Shown here piece after piece: positions 1 to 8,666 of a stretch of 64,000 bases of DNA. The notes beneath the pieces are model-generated. The model made no database searches, was not told the origin of the DNA, and worked only from the letters and a program-made list of their open reading frames with translations. The DNA is from Chitinophaga eiseniae. GTDB taxonomy: Bacteria > Bacteroidota > Bacteroidia > Chitinophagales > Chitinophagaceae. The stretch lies in NCBI RefSeq assembly GCF_012641265.1, contig NZ_JABAHZ010000009.1:186001-250000 (forward strand), written 5' to 3'. Positions within the stretch are counted from its first letter, which is position 1. Each line of letters begins with the position of its first letter. Made by a program: the position numbers and the translations under genes.

Positions 1-513
1 AATAGAGAGGGCTTTTGTTTTTTGGTTACGAACTGTCTGGTCGGAGAGATTTAATTGTACGGCTATTTCCTGGTTGCTGAGTTGATGTATATATCCCAGG
101 ATGAATACTTCCCGCATTTTGGCTGGCAACGCGGCGATGGCTCTTTGCAGTTCCACCATCATTTCTGCATAAATCACTTCATCTACAGCTATATCTGTAT
201 GCACTTCATTAAATGCTTCAAATTTCCGCTGTTCCCGCTGCCGGTCCCGTATATATTGCAGCGAGGCATTCCTGGCGGCAACATAAAAGAACCTTTTCAC
301 GTTGGTAAAGGAGTGAAACGTTTCCCGCTTCTCCCATACTTTCACCAACACGTCTGTTACAATATCTTCCGCGGCAGCACTGTTCATAATAATCCTATCT
401 GCATAACGACAAAGCACAGGTCCATAAACGCCAATGAGATGGCGGAACGCGGATTCATCTCCTGCCCTTAACCGATTATAACAATCCTCGTCATCTAATA
501 CTTCTAAAACCAT
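1..513 (-). CDS. ECF-family RNA polymerase sigma-70 factor (3' end beyond window)
   Basis: The reading frame opens at an ATG whose complement lies at 511-513 and stays open for 171 codons to the left edge, so the C-terminus is missing. The translation has sigma region 2 near residues 20-80 (AAAEDIVTDVLVKVWEKRE) and region 4 near 125-171 (LPAKMREVFILGYIHQLSNQ, then a helix-turn-helix containing NLSDQTVRNQKTKAL). Only the last 10-20 residues should be absent. In Bacteroidota such factors usually work with a FecR anti-sigma partner encoded just downstream; that place lies outside the window, so the partner and target genes cannot be named. The 340 bp upstream hold the GH43 terminator and a pair of CCCCCTGTT repeats. 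Confidence 0.93.
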   Translation of the reverse strand, partial: MVLEVLDDEDCYNRLRAGDESAFRHLIGVYGPVLCRYADRIIMNSAAAEDIVTDVLVKVWEKRETFHSFTNVKRFFYVAARNASLQYIRDRQREQRKFEAFNEVHTDIAVDEVIYAEMMVELQRAIAALPAKMREVFILGYIHQLSNQEIAVQLNLSDQTVRNQKTKALSI

Positions 514-738
514 AGCACAGGCAAGCACCTTATGTTAGTAAATTAAAAATGCAGATTTTCCGGCGATTGAAAACTGCCGTAGCCGGCAAAACAGATATCG
601 CTTGTAGCCCCTACTCTCCTTTCATCAGGAATAAAATTTGCATGTTCACTAATGTATCGGGCTATACTTCGTAAAACTACACCAAAATTGATTTACTTAC
701 ATGTTTTCTTTGCAGTGCATTTTCCTTATAAAAAATCA

Positions 739-769
739 CCCCCTGTTGTGGAAAAAATTACCCCCTGTT
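739..769 (+). repeat. Direct pair of CCCCCTGTT motifs
   Basis: CCCCCTGTT occurs at 739-747 and 761-769, 22 bp apart (about two helical turns), each preceded by an A-rich run. The rest of the 514-855 gap holds only the terminator below. Related CCCCTGTT and TACCCCC boxes occur on the other strand at 5416-5448, beyond the far end of the GH35-GH43 operon. The spacing suits a dimeric or AraC-type DNA-binding protein; function is inferred. Confidence 0.4.
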
Positions 770-770
770 A

Positions 771-803
771 TAAAAAATAGTGGCCTCCCGGGAACGGGAG
801 GCC
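771..803 (-). terminator. Rho-independent terminator of the GH35-GH43 operon
   Basis: A perfect 9-bp stem (782-790 with 795-803, GGCCTCCCG) has a 4-base loop and, read on the minus strand, is followed within a few bases by a run of six T at 772-777. It lies about 50 bp past the GH43 stop codon. Confidence 0.85.
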
Positions 804-855
804 AGGTTGAGCTATTCCACGTGCTATTAATAAAAGCATCTTCTTTTTTTACTTC

Positions 856-2469
856 TTATTGCCTTCCACCAGTAAAATGAAACCAGTTAAAATCAGCATC
901 ACCACCTTCACTTCCGGCAATGGTATTAAAGTTAAATAGTGCAAAACGGTTAGCTGTCCATGGCAGCCCCAACCCCATCTTTAGCTGATCTCCAAAGGGA
1001 ATAAATTTTTTCCCATCCAGGCTATATGAAAAGCTAGCCGTGAACCCCTTATCTGTGGCAACCGCACTGAACCAGATTTTCGTTTGTGATATTCCTCCTA
1101 TGCTATCAATCGTTTTGCCATCGTTCACCATTACCAATACTGTATGTCCAGCCTCTTTTTTAACACCGATAAAAGCATATGGGTCCTGGAAAACACCAAA
1201 GCCTGCCACATCTCCCTCCTTTAATCCAGTAATATCCATTTCCACGGTACCCTGGCTGAACGGCCCCTGCACCCGCTGGGTGAGCGTATTGCGCGCCTCC
1301 TTTAATGAAGCTGCATAAGAAGCCTGCAGCCGCATATATCCTTTCCTGCTGGCAAGCGACCATTTGCTGTTATCTGGATTATGGTTCCATTGCCATTGCA
1401 GCCCCAGCTGAGGGGTATTGAACTCATCCGAAGTAGCCGGCGCATTAATTGCAAATGTCTTTCCCACATCCGGTTTTCTGCCGGTCACAAACCCTTTCCC
1501 ATTATCGCCCAATATCGGCCATCCATCTACCCACTTCACCGGCAACAAATGCGGTACCCGCCCAATAGGACCACGATCCTGCATGATGATAAACCACCAG
1601 TCACCGTTTTTCAATTGCACCATACCGCCCTGGTGAAGACCGTTATTGGGATACGAACTTTCGTCCTGGTAAATGATCTTTGATTCATAAGGCCCTGTAA
1701 TAGATTTGCTGCGTAAACAAACCTGCCATCCTTCTGTACCACCGGCGGGATTGGCAATGTAGTAGTAACCATTGATCTTATATACATGCGATCCTTCCAT
1801 GCCATACTTGCCATTGGGCGCTGAAGAGCCTTGCGGGCGCTCAATGCCGCCCTGCCAGATCTTTACCGCCTTTCCTTTCACCGACAATGCATCAGGCGCC
1901 AGCTCAGTCAGGTACAGTGTGCCCTGGCCATGCACCACGTATACCTTACCATCATCATCAAAAAATAATCCGGGGTCATACAGGAACTCGGGGAAAATGG
2001 TCCTGGTCCAGGGCCCCTTCACATCTTTTGCAGTACAGATAGAAAAATGTCCCTTCTCTGTTCCCCATCCAGAAGGCGTGCAAAAACCCACATAGAACAA
2101 ACCGTTATGATGCCGGATGGTAGCAGCCCAGGAGCCATTGAGATATAACGTGCCGCCTTTCATATCGTACCTGGGATCTTCGTTATAGCGATCTACTGCG
2201 TAACCTGCCATTTCCCAGTTCACCAGGTCTTTAGACCGTAATATGGGACAGCCAGGCACATAGTGCATACTGGTAGACACCATATAAAACCAATCGCCCA
2301 CCCTGATTACATCAGGATCCGGCCAATCACCCCATTGGAGCGGGTTGGTAAAGGTTCCATTGCCATTGTCTGCTGTCCATCCGGTAGTACCACCTGCTTT
2401 TTGCGCTGAAACCACACCAGGCATAGCCCAGGTGGATAGCAGCAATAGCGGGAATAATAGTCTCTTCAT
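856..2469 (-). CDS. Glycoside hydrolase family 43 (arabinofuranosidase/xylosidase type), secreted
   Basis: A 537-residue exported enzyme predicted to release arabinose or xylose from plant polysaccharide side chains. A signal peptide ends near residue 22 (VVSAQ). The five-bladed propeller covers about 40-340 with the three GH43 acidic residues visible: base Asp51 in WPDPDV, pKa-modulating Asp165 in YDPGLFFDDDG, and acid Glu225 in MEGSHVYK. A C-terminal jelly-roll domain (about 350-530), as in GH43 enzymes with the XynB-type C2 domain, completes it. It starts 21 bp after the GH35 gene and is surely co-transcribed. Exact substrate cannot be told from sequence; pairing with a beta-galactosidase fits arabinogalactan or another galactose- and arabinose-bearing glycan. 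Confidence 0.93.
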   Translation of the reverse strand: MKRLLFPLLLLSTWAMPGVVSAQKAGGTTGWTADNGNGTFTNPLQWGDWPDPDVIRVGDWFYMVSTSMHYVPGCPILRSKDLVNWEMAGYAVDRYNEDPRYDMKGGTLYLNGSWAATIRHHNGLFYVGFCTPSGWGTEKGHFSICTAKDVKGPWTRTIFPEFLYDPGLFFDDDGKVYVVHGQGTLYLTELAPDALSVKGKAVKIWQGGIERPQGSSAPNGKYGMEGSHVYKINGYYYIANPAGGTEGWQVCLRSKSITGPYESKIIYQDESSYPNNGLHQGGMVQLKNGDWWFIIMQDRGPIGRVPHLLPVKWVDGWPILGDNGKGFVTGRKPDVGKTFAINAPATSDEFNTPQLGLQWQWNHNPDNSKWSLASRKGYMRLQASYAASLKEARNTLTQRVQGPFSQGTVEMDITGLKEGDVAGFGVFQDPYAFIGVKKEAGHTVLVMVNDGKTIDSIGGISQTKIWFSAVATDKGFTASFSYSLDGKKFIPFGDQLKMGLGLPWTANRFALFNFNTIAGSEGGDADFNWFHFTGGRQ

Positions 2470-2490
2470 CGTTATTGTTACTTAAATATT

Positions 2491-4962
2491 TTATTGTTTG
2501 AATGCGGCGTCTTCCAGGCAGGGTCTGATTTCTACTGCATGGAGCTGTGCGCCACTGACTGTTTGTCTCAGTCCGAATACCAGCACATTCTTTTTTTGCT
2601 TCCCTGTGTTTAACCAGCATTCGGGGAGATAAAATTCCCGCTGCGGACCTGTTTCCCAATGACGGCCAATGTTATGACCGTTCAACCACATATAGCCGTT
2701 GCCGGAAGCGTTGATCCTGGCCATCCAGGGCACCCATATGCGGGGGGAAATATCAGGGAGATAAAATTCGACACGATACCAGGTAAACAAGCCTGTTTGC
2801 CCACCTTTGGGCTGCATCCGGTTGCCTTTACGCGGTATTTCGCCCGTTGTATCCAATGCCACCTTTTCCCAACCAGATGGTTCGAACCCTGGCTGACAGT
2901 AGTTTTGCGTAACACCGGCTACATCTGCGGCATACTCCCAGCGCAAAGGATGTGATAATAAGGTATCCGTTACCGATAAGCCTCCTGCCCTGATGCCCGC
3001 TGGCTCTTCCATAGGCACGTAACCATGCGCATGTCCTAAATTCTCATAGGCGACTACTATTTCGTTTGTTCCTGTTTTCAATAGTCCGGCCACCTCAAAA
3101 CGGTTGTCGAATTCGTTACTGCCAATCCGTTTGTCGGCATCCCGGGTGGGCCAGGATTGGGCATCTGCCTTATCGGGGAAAAGCCTTTTTGCCGGCACGC
3201 CATTCACAGTTACGGAAACAATGTCGCGTGTGAACATATTAAACAACAGGTATTTCTCCTTGCTCACCTCAGCAGCGTTGAGCTGAAATGCCGCCCGGTA
3301 AAGGCTATACCTGAAATCGCTGATACCCAGTGCGGGTAAAGATGCAGCAGCTGGCAACGGTTTCCATACGGCCCTGGCTACCGGGTCCTCTATTCGTTTA
3401 GCAACAGCAATACGTATGGGTTGTATGGCAAGTGCCGGGCGCTCAACCGGAACTGCCGCTTTAGGCCACCATTGCCCTTTCTCCGGTGATGCTCCCGGAG
3501 GTATCACCAGGATACCAGCGCCCAGCGCCGGCAAATCTGCCTCAATGGTAAATGCAGGCATCGCCAACGAACCGGAAGCACCTGTGTTAATATCGTGTAT
3601 CAATACTCTTTCACCATGCTGGTTAATATTATACATGGGCACAGATGGTTTGTCTATTTTCCCAGGCACCAGCGTCACTTTTTCTTTGACGGCATGTTCC
3701 TGATCGGTATTATGCAGGAAAACAAACCGGGTACCATCGGGCGCTACGCGAACGCCGCCAAACAGTTTTCCGGATGACTGTAGCTCACAAGGGCCACCAG
3801 CTGCCCGGGCCAACTGGCCGCCATATACCCGGAGAAAATCGCCTATCTCTTTTGCTACGGCATACTTGGCTCCCACCGCGCCATTTTCGCGGATAGCCGC
3901 ATTGTAATCATAGCTGGTGGTCATTCCCCTGGCACCCCACCCGGCAAAATGAGTACCACCATAGAACATATAGTAGTTGATCCCCGTAGCGCCTCCCAGC
4001 AGCGACATTAAACTGATCGCTTTTAAATGACGGGCATCGGAATAATTTTCTTCACTCAACCTACCCGTGACCAACGAAAACCACCCACCCTGCAACTCAG
4101 TGACCATACCCGGTGCATTCGGCTGAGCCTTTCGCAGGTTCACCATCCGGCGGGCACAGCTGGGCGCTTCGGTTAGATCTACATAATAGTTATCACAATC
4201 AAACACCTGCGATAGTTCCGGATCCTTGCTAGCCCTGCACTCCCCCGTAAGGCAAGTAAACAGTGGTACATCTATGCCATTACTTTTTGCGGAACGGTAC
4301 AACGCTTTTAAGAATAACTCCTTATTGGGTGTGTCATGCGCGTCGTATTCATTCTCCAGCTGGAACAGGATCACTCCCTTCTGCCCCTTCTTTTTCCGGG
4401 TAACCTGCTCTGCCGCTACCACCTTTGATACGGCTTTCCACCAATGCAGCGACCATTCGATATGCACCGGGTCTGCACTCCGCAACCAGAAATCACCTTT
4501 ACCGGGGCCTTTCAGACTTAACCAGCGTGGATAGCCACCTCCTGACCATTCTGCACATAGAAATGGTCCGGGACGTACAATGGTATAAAGACCAAATTCT
4601 TCCTGCGCCATTTTTAACCAGGCTTTCAGCTCCCGGAAATCAAACTTCGAGGTGTCATTTATATTATATGGCATATTGCGCTCATGCCAGTTCCACGGGA
4701 TATAGGTTTCCACAGTATTAAATCCCGCCTGTTTTATTTTCCTGAAACGGTCCCTCCAGAGTTCCTGCGGACAACGGAAATAATGAAAAGCCGCGCTGTA
4801 GATAAATACATCCTTTCCATCAATGGTCATACAACTGCCATCATAGCGGATCCTGTCCGGATATCGGAAGTGCCGGGCTGTATCGCTATGCATACTCATG
4901 GCGCTGATGTTGACTTTTGCAATAAATGTCAATACCAGCGCAACACTGAGGATTCGTCTCAT
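2491..4962 (-). CDS. Glycoside hydrolase family 35 beta-galactosidase, secreted
   Basis: An 823-residue retaining beta-galactosidase. A short signal peptide precedes the (beta/alpha)8 barrel, which begins near residue 45 (FIYSAAFHYFRCPQELWRDR). The acid/base is Glu205 in QLENEYD and the nucleophile is Glu289 in MVTELQGGWF, both in the GH35 context. Beta-sandwich domains follow, including the typical carbohydrate-binding jelly roll near the C-terminus (GYMWLNGHNIGRHWE). It is the first gene of an operon with the GH43 gene 21 bp downstream. The 500-bp upstream gap should contain the promoter. Family is certain; activity on a particular galactoside is inferred. Confidence 0.95.
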   Translation of the reverse strand: MRRILSVALVLTFIAKVNISAMSMHSDTARHFRYPDRIRYDGSCMTIDGKDVFIYSAAFHYFRCPQELWRDRFRKIKQAGFNTVETYIPWNWHERNMPYNINDTSKFDFRELKAWLKMAQEEFGLYTIVRPGPFLCAEWSGGGYPRWLSLKGPGKGDFWLRSADPVHIEWSLHWWKAVSKVVAAEQVTRKKKGQKGVILFQLENEYDAHDTPNKELFLKALYRSAKSNGIDVPLFTCLTGECRASKDPELSQVFDCDNYYVDLTEAPSCARRMVNLRKAQPNAPGMVTELQGGWFSLVTGRLSEENYSDARHLKAISLMSLLGGATGINYYMFYGGTHFAGWGARGMTTSYDYNAAIRENGAVGAKYAVAKEIGDFLRVYGGQLARAAGGPCELQSSGKLFGGVRVAPDGTRFVFLHNTDQEHAVKEKVTLVPGKIDKPSVPMYNINQHGERVLIHDINTGASGSLAMPAFTIEADLPALGAGILVIPPGASPEKGQWWPKAAVPVERPALAIQPIRIAVAKRIEDPVARAVWKPLPAAASLPALGISDFRYSLYRAAFQLNAAEVSKEKYLLFNMFTRDIVSVTVNGVPAKRLFPDKADAQSWPTRDADKRIGSNEFDNRFEVAGLLKTGTNEIVVAYENLGHAHGYVPMEEPAGIRAGGLSVTDTLLSHPLRWEYAADVAGVTQNYCQPGFEPSGWEKVALDTTGEIPRKGNRMQPKGGQTGLFTWYRVEFYLPDISPRIWVPWMARINASGNGYMWLNGHNIGRHWETGPQREFYLPECWLNTGKQKKNVLVFGLRQTVSGAQLHAVEIRPCLEDAAFKQ

Positions 4963-5128
4963 TCCTTCTCTATTTAAAAATTATATATCAATAGCCGTGG
5001 TAAACTGGTTGGCAGTCAGCATCTATTAACTAACGCTGGTTTAAACAAAAACACCGGAATACCCCATTTTTCTATTACAACGCCACTGATAATGTTTTGT
5101 ACCATCGGGGCACAAAGTTTTTCTACGC

Positions 5129-5344
5129 TCAGCGGTTGGCTGCCAAAATTACCCAGCGCCAGGAATAGTGCCGGCTTAAACGTGAACTTTTAAAATAAAA
5201 GACCTTGCTTTTATCGGGAGACTTTTCAATATCGCTGATGGGCCTTTGATTGTATCTCAACAGTTCCTGGCCCAGGTATCTCGCTTTTACCGCCGCCAAA
5301 GATGCGGCATGCACTTCATTTATTTCTCCATAAAACTGACTATT
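5129..5344 (-). pseudogene. Protein-like open frame, possible gene relic
   Basis: In the 500-bp gap upstream of the GH35 gene, this frame stays open for 71 codons and reads as ordinary protein (segments such as AASLAAVKARYLGQELLRYN and SDIEKSPDKSKVFYFKSSR). It has no ATG start or ribosome-binding site; the only start-like codon is a GTG at 5314. I do not recognise the family. It could be the broken end of a lost gene or chance. I see nothing else coding in 4963-5462. Confidence 0.25.
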
Positions 5345-5415
5345 TCAAATGCTTTTTTTGCCTGCAAAGAGTAAGTTAAGTGCCAGGTCACCCGGGTAAT
5401 GGGTGCCGGCTAAAA

Positions 5416-5448
5416 AGGGGGTACAACAAAAAATAGTAAACAGGGGTG
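5416..5448 (-). promoter_or_regulatory. CCCCTGTT / TACCCCC boxes upstream of GH35-GH43
   Basis: Read on the minus strand, CACCCCTGTT (5439-5448) is followed by GTTGTACCCCCT (5415-5426). This resembles the repeated box at 739-769 and points in the direction of GH35 transcription, though about 455 bp upstream of its start codon. A regulator site is possible but unproven. Confidence 0.3.
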
Positions 5449-5462
5449 TTACAAAGATCCCG

Positions 5463-5903
5463 TTAAAACAGGTTCCCGTTTTCTACTATCTCCCAACTGC
5501 CTTCCGCTATTTCTTCTTCCAACTCAAACGAATCCCAGCCACAATAGCCGATAAACAATCGTATATCGTTTTCTGTAATCGTTTTATTATTCATGTATTT
5601 CACGGCAGCTTTGAAATCTCCACCAACATAAATATCACCGGCTACCGGTACACCGCCTTCAATCAAGTCCGGGCGCCGGTGTATAAAATATAGATGCTCA
5701 CGGTCTACCGGACCACCATCATACAGTGAAAAGGCAATACTATGGCGGAACTCCACGAGCTCATTGAACTTACGGGGAAAAAGTTTGTTGACAACGAAGC
5801 CCATCGCACCTTTGTCGTTCACTTCAGTAATAAACAACTGTGTGCGCTCAAAAAAACTATCATCCAGCAGTGGGGTACTACTCAAAAACATACCTGCATT
5901 CAT
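5463..5903 (-). CDS. YqgE/AlgH-family (UPF0301) protein, short form
   Basis: A 146-residue cytoplasmic protein with the family's landmarks: FERTQLFI near residue 18, KGAMGFVVNK near 32, YDGGPVDREHLYFIH near 60 and GYCGWDSFELEEEI near 118. The family's function is poorly known. Members are usually about 180-190 residues; this one stops soon after the GSWEIVE motif, lacking the usual last 30-40 residues. The stop is followed directly by the long GH35 upstream gap, so C-terminal loss is possible. It is the last gene of a minus-strand run with the GNAT gene 38 bp upstream. Confidence 0.88.
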   Translation of the reverse strand: MNAGMFLSSTPLLDDSFFERTQLFITEVNDKGAMGFVVNKLFPRKFNELVEFRHSIAFSLYDGGPVDREHLYFIHRRPDLIEGGVPVAGDIYVGGDFKAAVKYMNNKTITENDIRLFIGYCGWDSFELEEEIAEGSWEIVENGNLF

Positions 5904-5941
5904 CGGCCTTCTATTGTGCCATGAAGGTAATTTTTTTCGTA

Positions 5942-6472
5942 CTATTTACGTGCTTCCCATTCTTCCCGGCCAATGCGATACAGGAAATTCAACTTGGGGG
6001 GCTCGCCATAGTAGTTCACTTCCTGGGTAGCGATATTCTTTGCGCCCAGCCGGCCTATGGCAACCTGGGAACGGATATTATTGACCCCGATATGAAAATA
6101 CACCTGGCCCACAAATTGAAAGGCATGGTCCAGCATCAACTTTTTAACGCCGGGATTTATACCGGTGCCCCAGTAAGCGGTGCCATAAAAAGTATAGCCA
6201 ATCGCCACACCGCTGGCGTCATAGTCATAATAACGGGTGCTGCCAATTACCTGACCCGTGGCTTTCTCTACAATCTTAAATGCGCCCTTGCTCTGGATAG
6301 CGCCTTCGAAGAAGGTGCGGAACAGGTCGTGTTGCCAGCGGTCTTTATTAGGATGCTGTTCCCACACTTTAGGGTCGGAGGCAACAGCATACACAGCCGG
6401 GAAGTCAGTTTCCTCTAATGGCAACAGGATCACCTGTTCATTTTCCAGTACGGGTTGTAACGTAAACTCCAT
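5942..6472 (-). CDS. GNAT-family N-acetyltransferase (RimJ/RimL-like)
   Basis: A 176-residue single-domain acetyltransferase that should transfer acetyl from acetyl-CoA to an amine. N-terminal LLPLEETDFPAVYAVASDP, the central strand KATGQVIGSTRYYDYD, and the acetyl-CoA-binding turn AYWGTGINPGVKKLMLDHAF (about 120-140) are in the RimJ/RimL order. The substrate, whether a protein N-terminus, an antibiotic or a small molecule, cannot be predicted. The gene begins 10 bp after the PaiB-like gene and is probably co-transcribed with it. Confidence 0.88.
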   Translation of the reverse strand: MEFTLQPVLENEQVILLPLEETDFPAVYAVASDPKVWEQHPNKDRWQHDLFRTFFEGAIQSKGAFKIVEKATGQVIGSTRYYDYDASGVAIGYTFYGTAYWGTGINPGVKKLMLDHAFQFVGQVYFHIGVNNIRSQVAIGRLGAKNIATQEVNYYGEPPKLNFLYRIGREEWEARK

Positions 6473-6482
6473 AATACATGAT

Positions 6483-7088
6483 TTATAGATTCCTGATATG
6501 ACGTGCTAAATCCTGGTCGAGCGGCTGTTCACTCTTTTCCAGGTGTGCGGCAATGCGCTCCCGCTCTGCAGCTGTTTTGTTCTGGCTTAATTTCTTTTGT
6601 CCCTGCAGGTTGGTCACCTCCAGCTCAAATGCCACGATCCCCTGTATCATACCTTGCCGGTATTTGTCAGACAGGCTATGCCACCGGGCCAGGTAAGCAG
6701 GATCGTAGAACGTGATCATTTGCTCCAGCACCTTTACTTTGGCGGCATTATCGCTTAGTACCCTGGCCTGACCGTAGGCATGTACCGCGATATAATCCCA
6801 GGTGGGTACGCTTTCGTGCTTATCGTAATGTGCCGGCGAAATGTACGCATGCGGCTCGGAAAATATGATGAGCGAGGGAGTGGTTTCAATGTATGTTGCC
6901 TGCTCATTAGCTGCCGCAAAGTGTGCGCTCAGCACCAGTTTGCCGCTGCTGTCGTCTACCACGAAAGGTAGGTGCGTGGCTACGGGCAACAGATCCTTTA
7001 CGGTAACGATGGTGGCAAAGCTGTATTGCTTCATAAAGCCAATCATTTCTTCCTGGTCCTGGAATTGAAAAGAACGGGGTGTGTACAT
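6483..7088 (-). CDS. PaiB-family FMN-binding protein / putative negative regulator
   Basis: A 201-residue protein starting MYTPRSFQ, the characteristic PaiB N-terminus. An in-frame extension upstream to 7175 would run through the promoter region and into the start of the divergent gene, so the ATG at 7088 is preferred. FATIVTVKDLLPVATHLPF is the FMN-fold core, and the C-terminal half carries QGMIQGIVAFELEVTNLQGQ. Founding PaiB in Bacillus is described as a negative regulator, and many homologues sit beside a MocR gene as here. It is divergent from the MocR-type gene across 74 bp and leads an operon with the GNAT and YqgE-like genes. Confidence 0.9.
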   Translation of the reverse strand: MYTPRSFQFQDQEEMIGFMKQYSFATIVTVKDLLPVATHLPFVVDDSSGKLVLSAHFAAANEQATYIETTPSLIIFSEPHAYISPAHYDKHESVPTWDYIAVHAYGQARVLSDNAAKVKVLEQMITFYDPAYLARWHSLSDKYRQGMIQGIVAFELEVTNLQGQKKLSQNKTAAERERIAAHLEKSEQPLDQDLARHIRNL

Positions 7089-7120
7089 ATCTATCCTTGC
7101 GTTTAATGAGTACACAAAAA

Positions 7121-7153
7121 TACCAAGGAATTGGATTACCTTAGTAGACCAAT
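7121..7153. promoter_or_regulatory. Divergent promoter region with ACCAA repeats
   Basis: The 74-bp gap between the divergent PaiB and MocR genes contains ACCAA at 7122-7126 and 7148-7152, 26 bp apart in direct orientation, and an inverted CCAAGGAATTGG at 7123-7134. MocR proteins commonly bind direct repeats and control the divergent neighbour, so this is a candidate operator. Confidence 0.35.
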
Positions 7154-7162
7154 TACAACAAA

Positions 7163-8647
7163 ATGAATAGGCCAATTTCGAGACAGATTTTCACCACTAT
7201 ACACCTGCAACATACCGGTAAACGCGCCGTATACCTGCAATTGGCCGATGCCCTGCTGGCATTGATAAAGAAAGAACAGCTCCGGCCAGGGCAAAAGTTA
7301 CCCGGCTCACGTGACCTGGCCGAATGGCAGCAAATCAACCGGATCACTGCCGCCAAGGCGTATGAAGAGCTGCAAACACAAGGCTGGCTGGAAAGTTTTG
7401 TGGGACGGGGGACGTTCGTTGCCCGGCATTTGCCCACCATGCGGCCCAAGCCCCTGCAACCCGTACAAGCAACCGGGTCCAACGAAACAGCCGGGTTTTC
7501 GGTGCCTGCCCCCGCCTATCTCGCCGCAAGGTTGCCGCTTGTTACCGGCCGGCTGCATTTAGACGATGGATTTCCCGATCCTTCCCTGGCCCCCCTCAAA
7601 GAACTATACCGGGCCTGGAGGGGCCAGTTGACCCGTAGTGGATTGTACTATAAATTTGGCAGCTACAGTCGCCCCGAAGGGCCGGAGCTGTTCAGGACCG
7701 CCATTTCCAATTACCTCAACGATACCCGGGGACTCAATACCAGCCCGAAAAATATCCTGTCGGTCAACGGTACTGTAATGGGGCTTAACCTGGTGTGCAA
7801 CGGGCTGATTGAGCCTGGCGACGTCATCGTATCCGGCATACCTGGCTGGGGACGGGCAGAACAAAACTTCCTGCATGCTGGCGCGAAACATATAGGCGTT
7901 CCCGTAGATGAACATGGCCTGGTAACGGATGAACTAAAGAAAATCTGTCGCAGGAAAAAAGTGCGCATGGTATATGTGACCCCGCATCACCACTACCCTA
8001 CCACCGTATCGCTGCGGATCGACCGCAGGCTGGAGCTCCTGCAGCTGGCGCAGGAATATGGTTTTATCATTTTTGAAGATGATTACGACTACGACTTTCA
8101 TTATAAGAACCGCCCCCTCCTTCCCCTGGCCAGCGCCGACGACCGCGGTATGGTGATATATGGCGGTTCCTTCAGCAAGAGTTTTTCCCCCGCCGTTCGT
8201 ATTGGCTACTTAGTAGCGTCTGAAAACGTGATACAACACCTGGCCCGGGTGCGCATGCTGCTGGACCGGCAAGGAGATCATATCCTGGACAATGCCATGG
8301 CCGAAATCCTCAACGACGGCACCGTACAACGTTACCTAAGAAAAACGCTGGCAGTATACAAAGAGAGAAGGGATTTTTTCTGCGATTTGTTGCAAAGCGA
8401 GTTGGGAGAGCTGGTCCACTTCAACATACCTGAAGGAGGCATGACGGTATGGGCTAACTTTGCGGAATATATTAACCTCGAAATGCTGGCACAGCAGGCA
8501 TCTCAGAAAGGGTTATATATTTCCGACGGGAAAGTGCATCAATACCCCGGGTATCATACCAATGCCATCCGGCTGGGGTTTGCGTCTTCTACAAAAGAAG
8601 ATATGACCGCCAGTATAGCCATTTTAAAATCATTGCTAAAAAAATAG
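7163..8647 (+). CDS. MocR-type regulator: GntR HTH fused to class-I aminotransferase domain
   Basis: A 494-residue PLP-dependent transcription factor. The winged helix-turn-helix spans about 20-85 (LRPGQKLPGSRDLA, then NRITAAKAYEELQTQGWL). The fold-type I aminotransferase domain covers about 115-490, with the PLP Schiff-base lysine expected at Lys339 in GGSFSKSFSPAVRIGYL and DDYDYDF contributing to the cofactor pocket. MocR proteins sense PLP or amino-acid-related ligands and usually regulate a divergent gene, here the PaiB-like gene 74 bp away. Convergent with the SDR gene, leaving 19 bp between stop codons. The target pathway (PdxR-like, GabR-like or other) cannot be fixed. Confidence 0.93.
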   Translation: MNRPISRQIFTTIHLQHTGKRAVYLQLADALLALIKKEQLRPGQKLPGSRDLAEWQQINRITAAKAYEELQTQGWLESFVGRGTFVARHLPTMRPKPLQPVQATGSNETAGFSVPAPAYLAARLPLVTGRLHLDDGFPDPSLAPLKELYRAWRGQLTRSGLYYKFGSYSRPEGPELFRTAISNYLNDTRGLNTSPKNILSVNGTVMGLNLVCNGLIEPGDVIVSGIPGWGRAEQNFLHAGAKHIGVPVDEHGLVTDELKKICRRKKVRMVYVTPHHHYPTTVSLRIDRRLELLQLAQEYGFIIFEDDYDYDFHYKNRPLLPLASADDRGMVIYGGSFSKSFSPAVRIGYLVASENVIQHLARVRMLLDRQGDHILDNAMAEILNDGTVQRYLRKTLAVYKERRDFFCDLLQSELGELVHFNIPEGGMTVWANFAEYINLEMLAQQASQKGLYISDGKVHQYPGYHTNAIRLGFASSTKEDMTASIAILKSLLKK

Positions 8648-8666
8648 GGCAATGCCGGCAGGAAAA

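Noticed and set aside
6483..7175. Longer PaiB form starting at 7175
   Set aside because: It would run through the promoter region and overlap the start of the divergent MocR gene; the ATG at 7088 gives the family-typical N-terminus.
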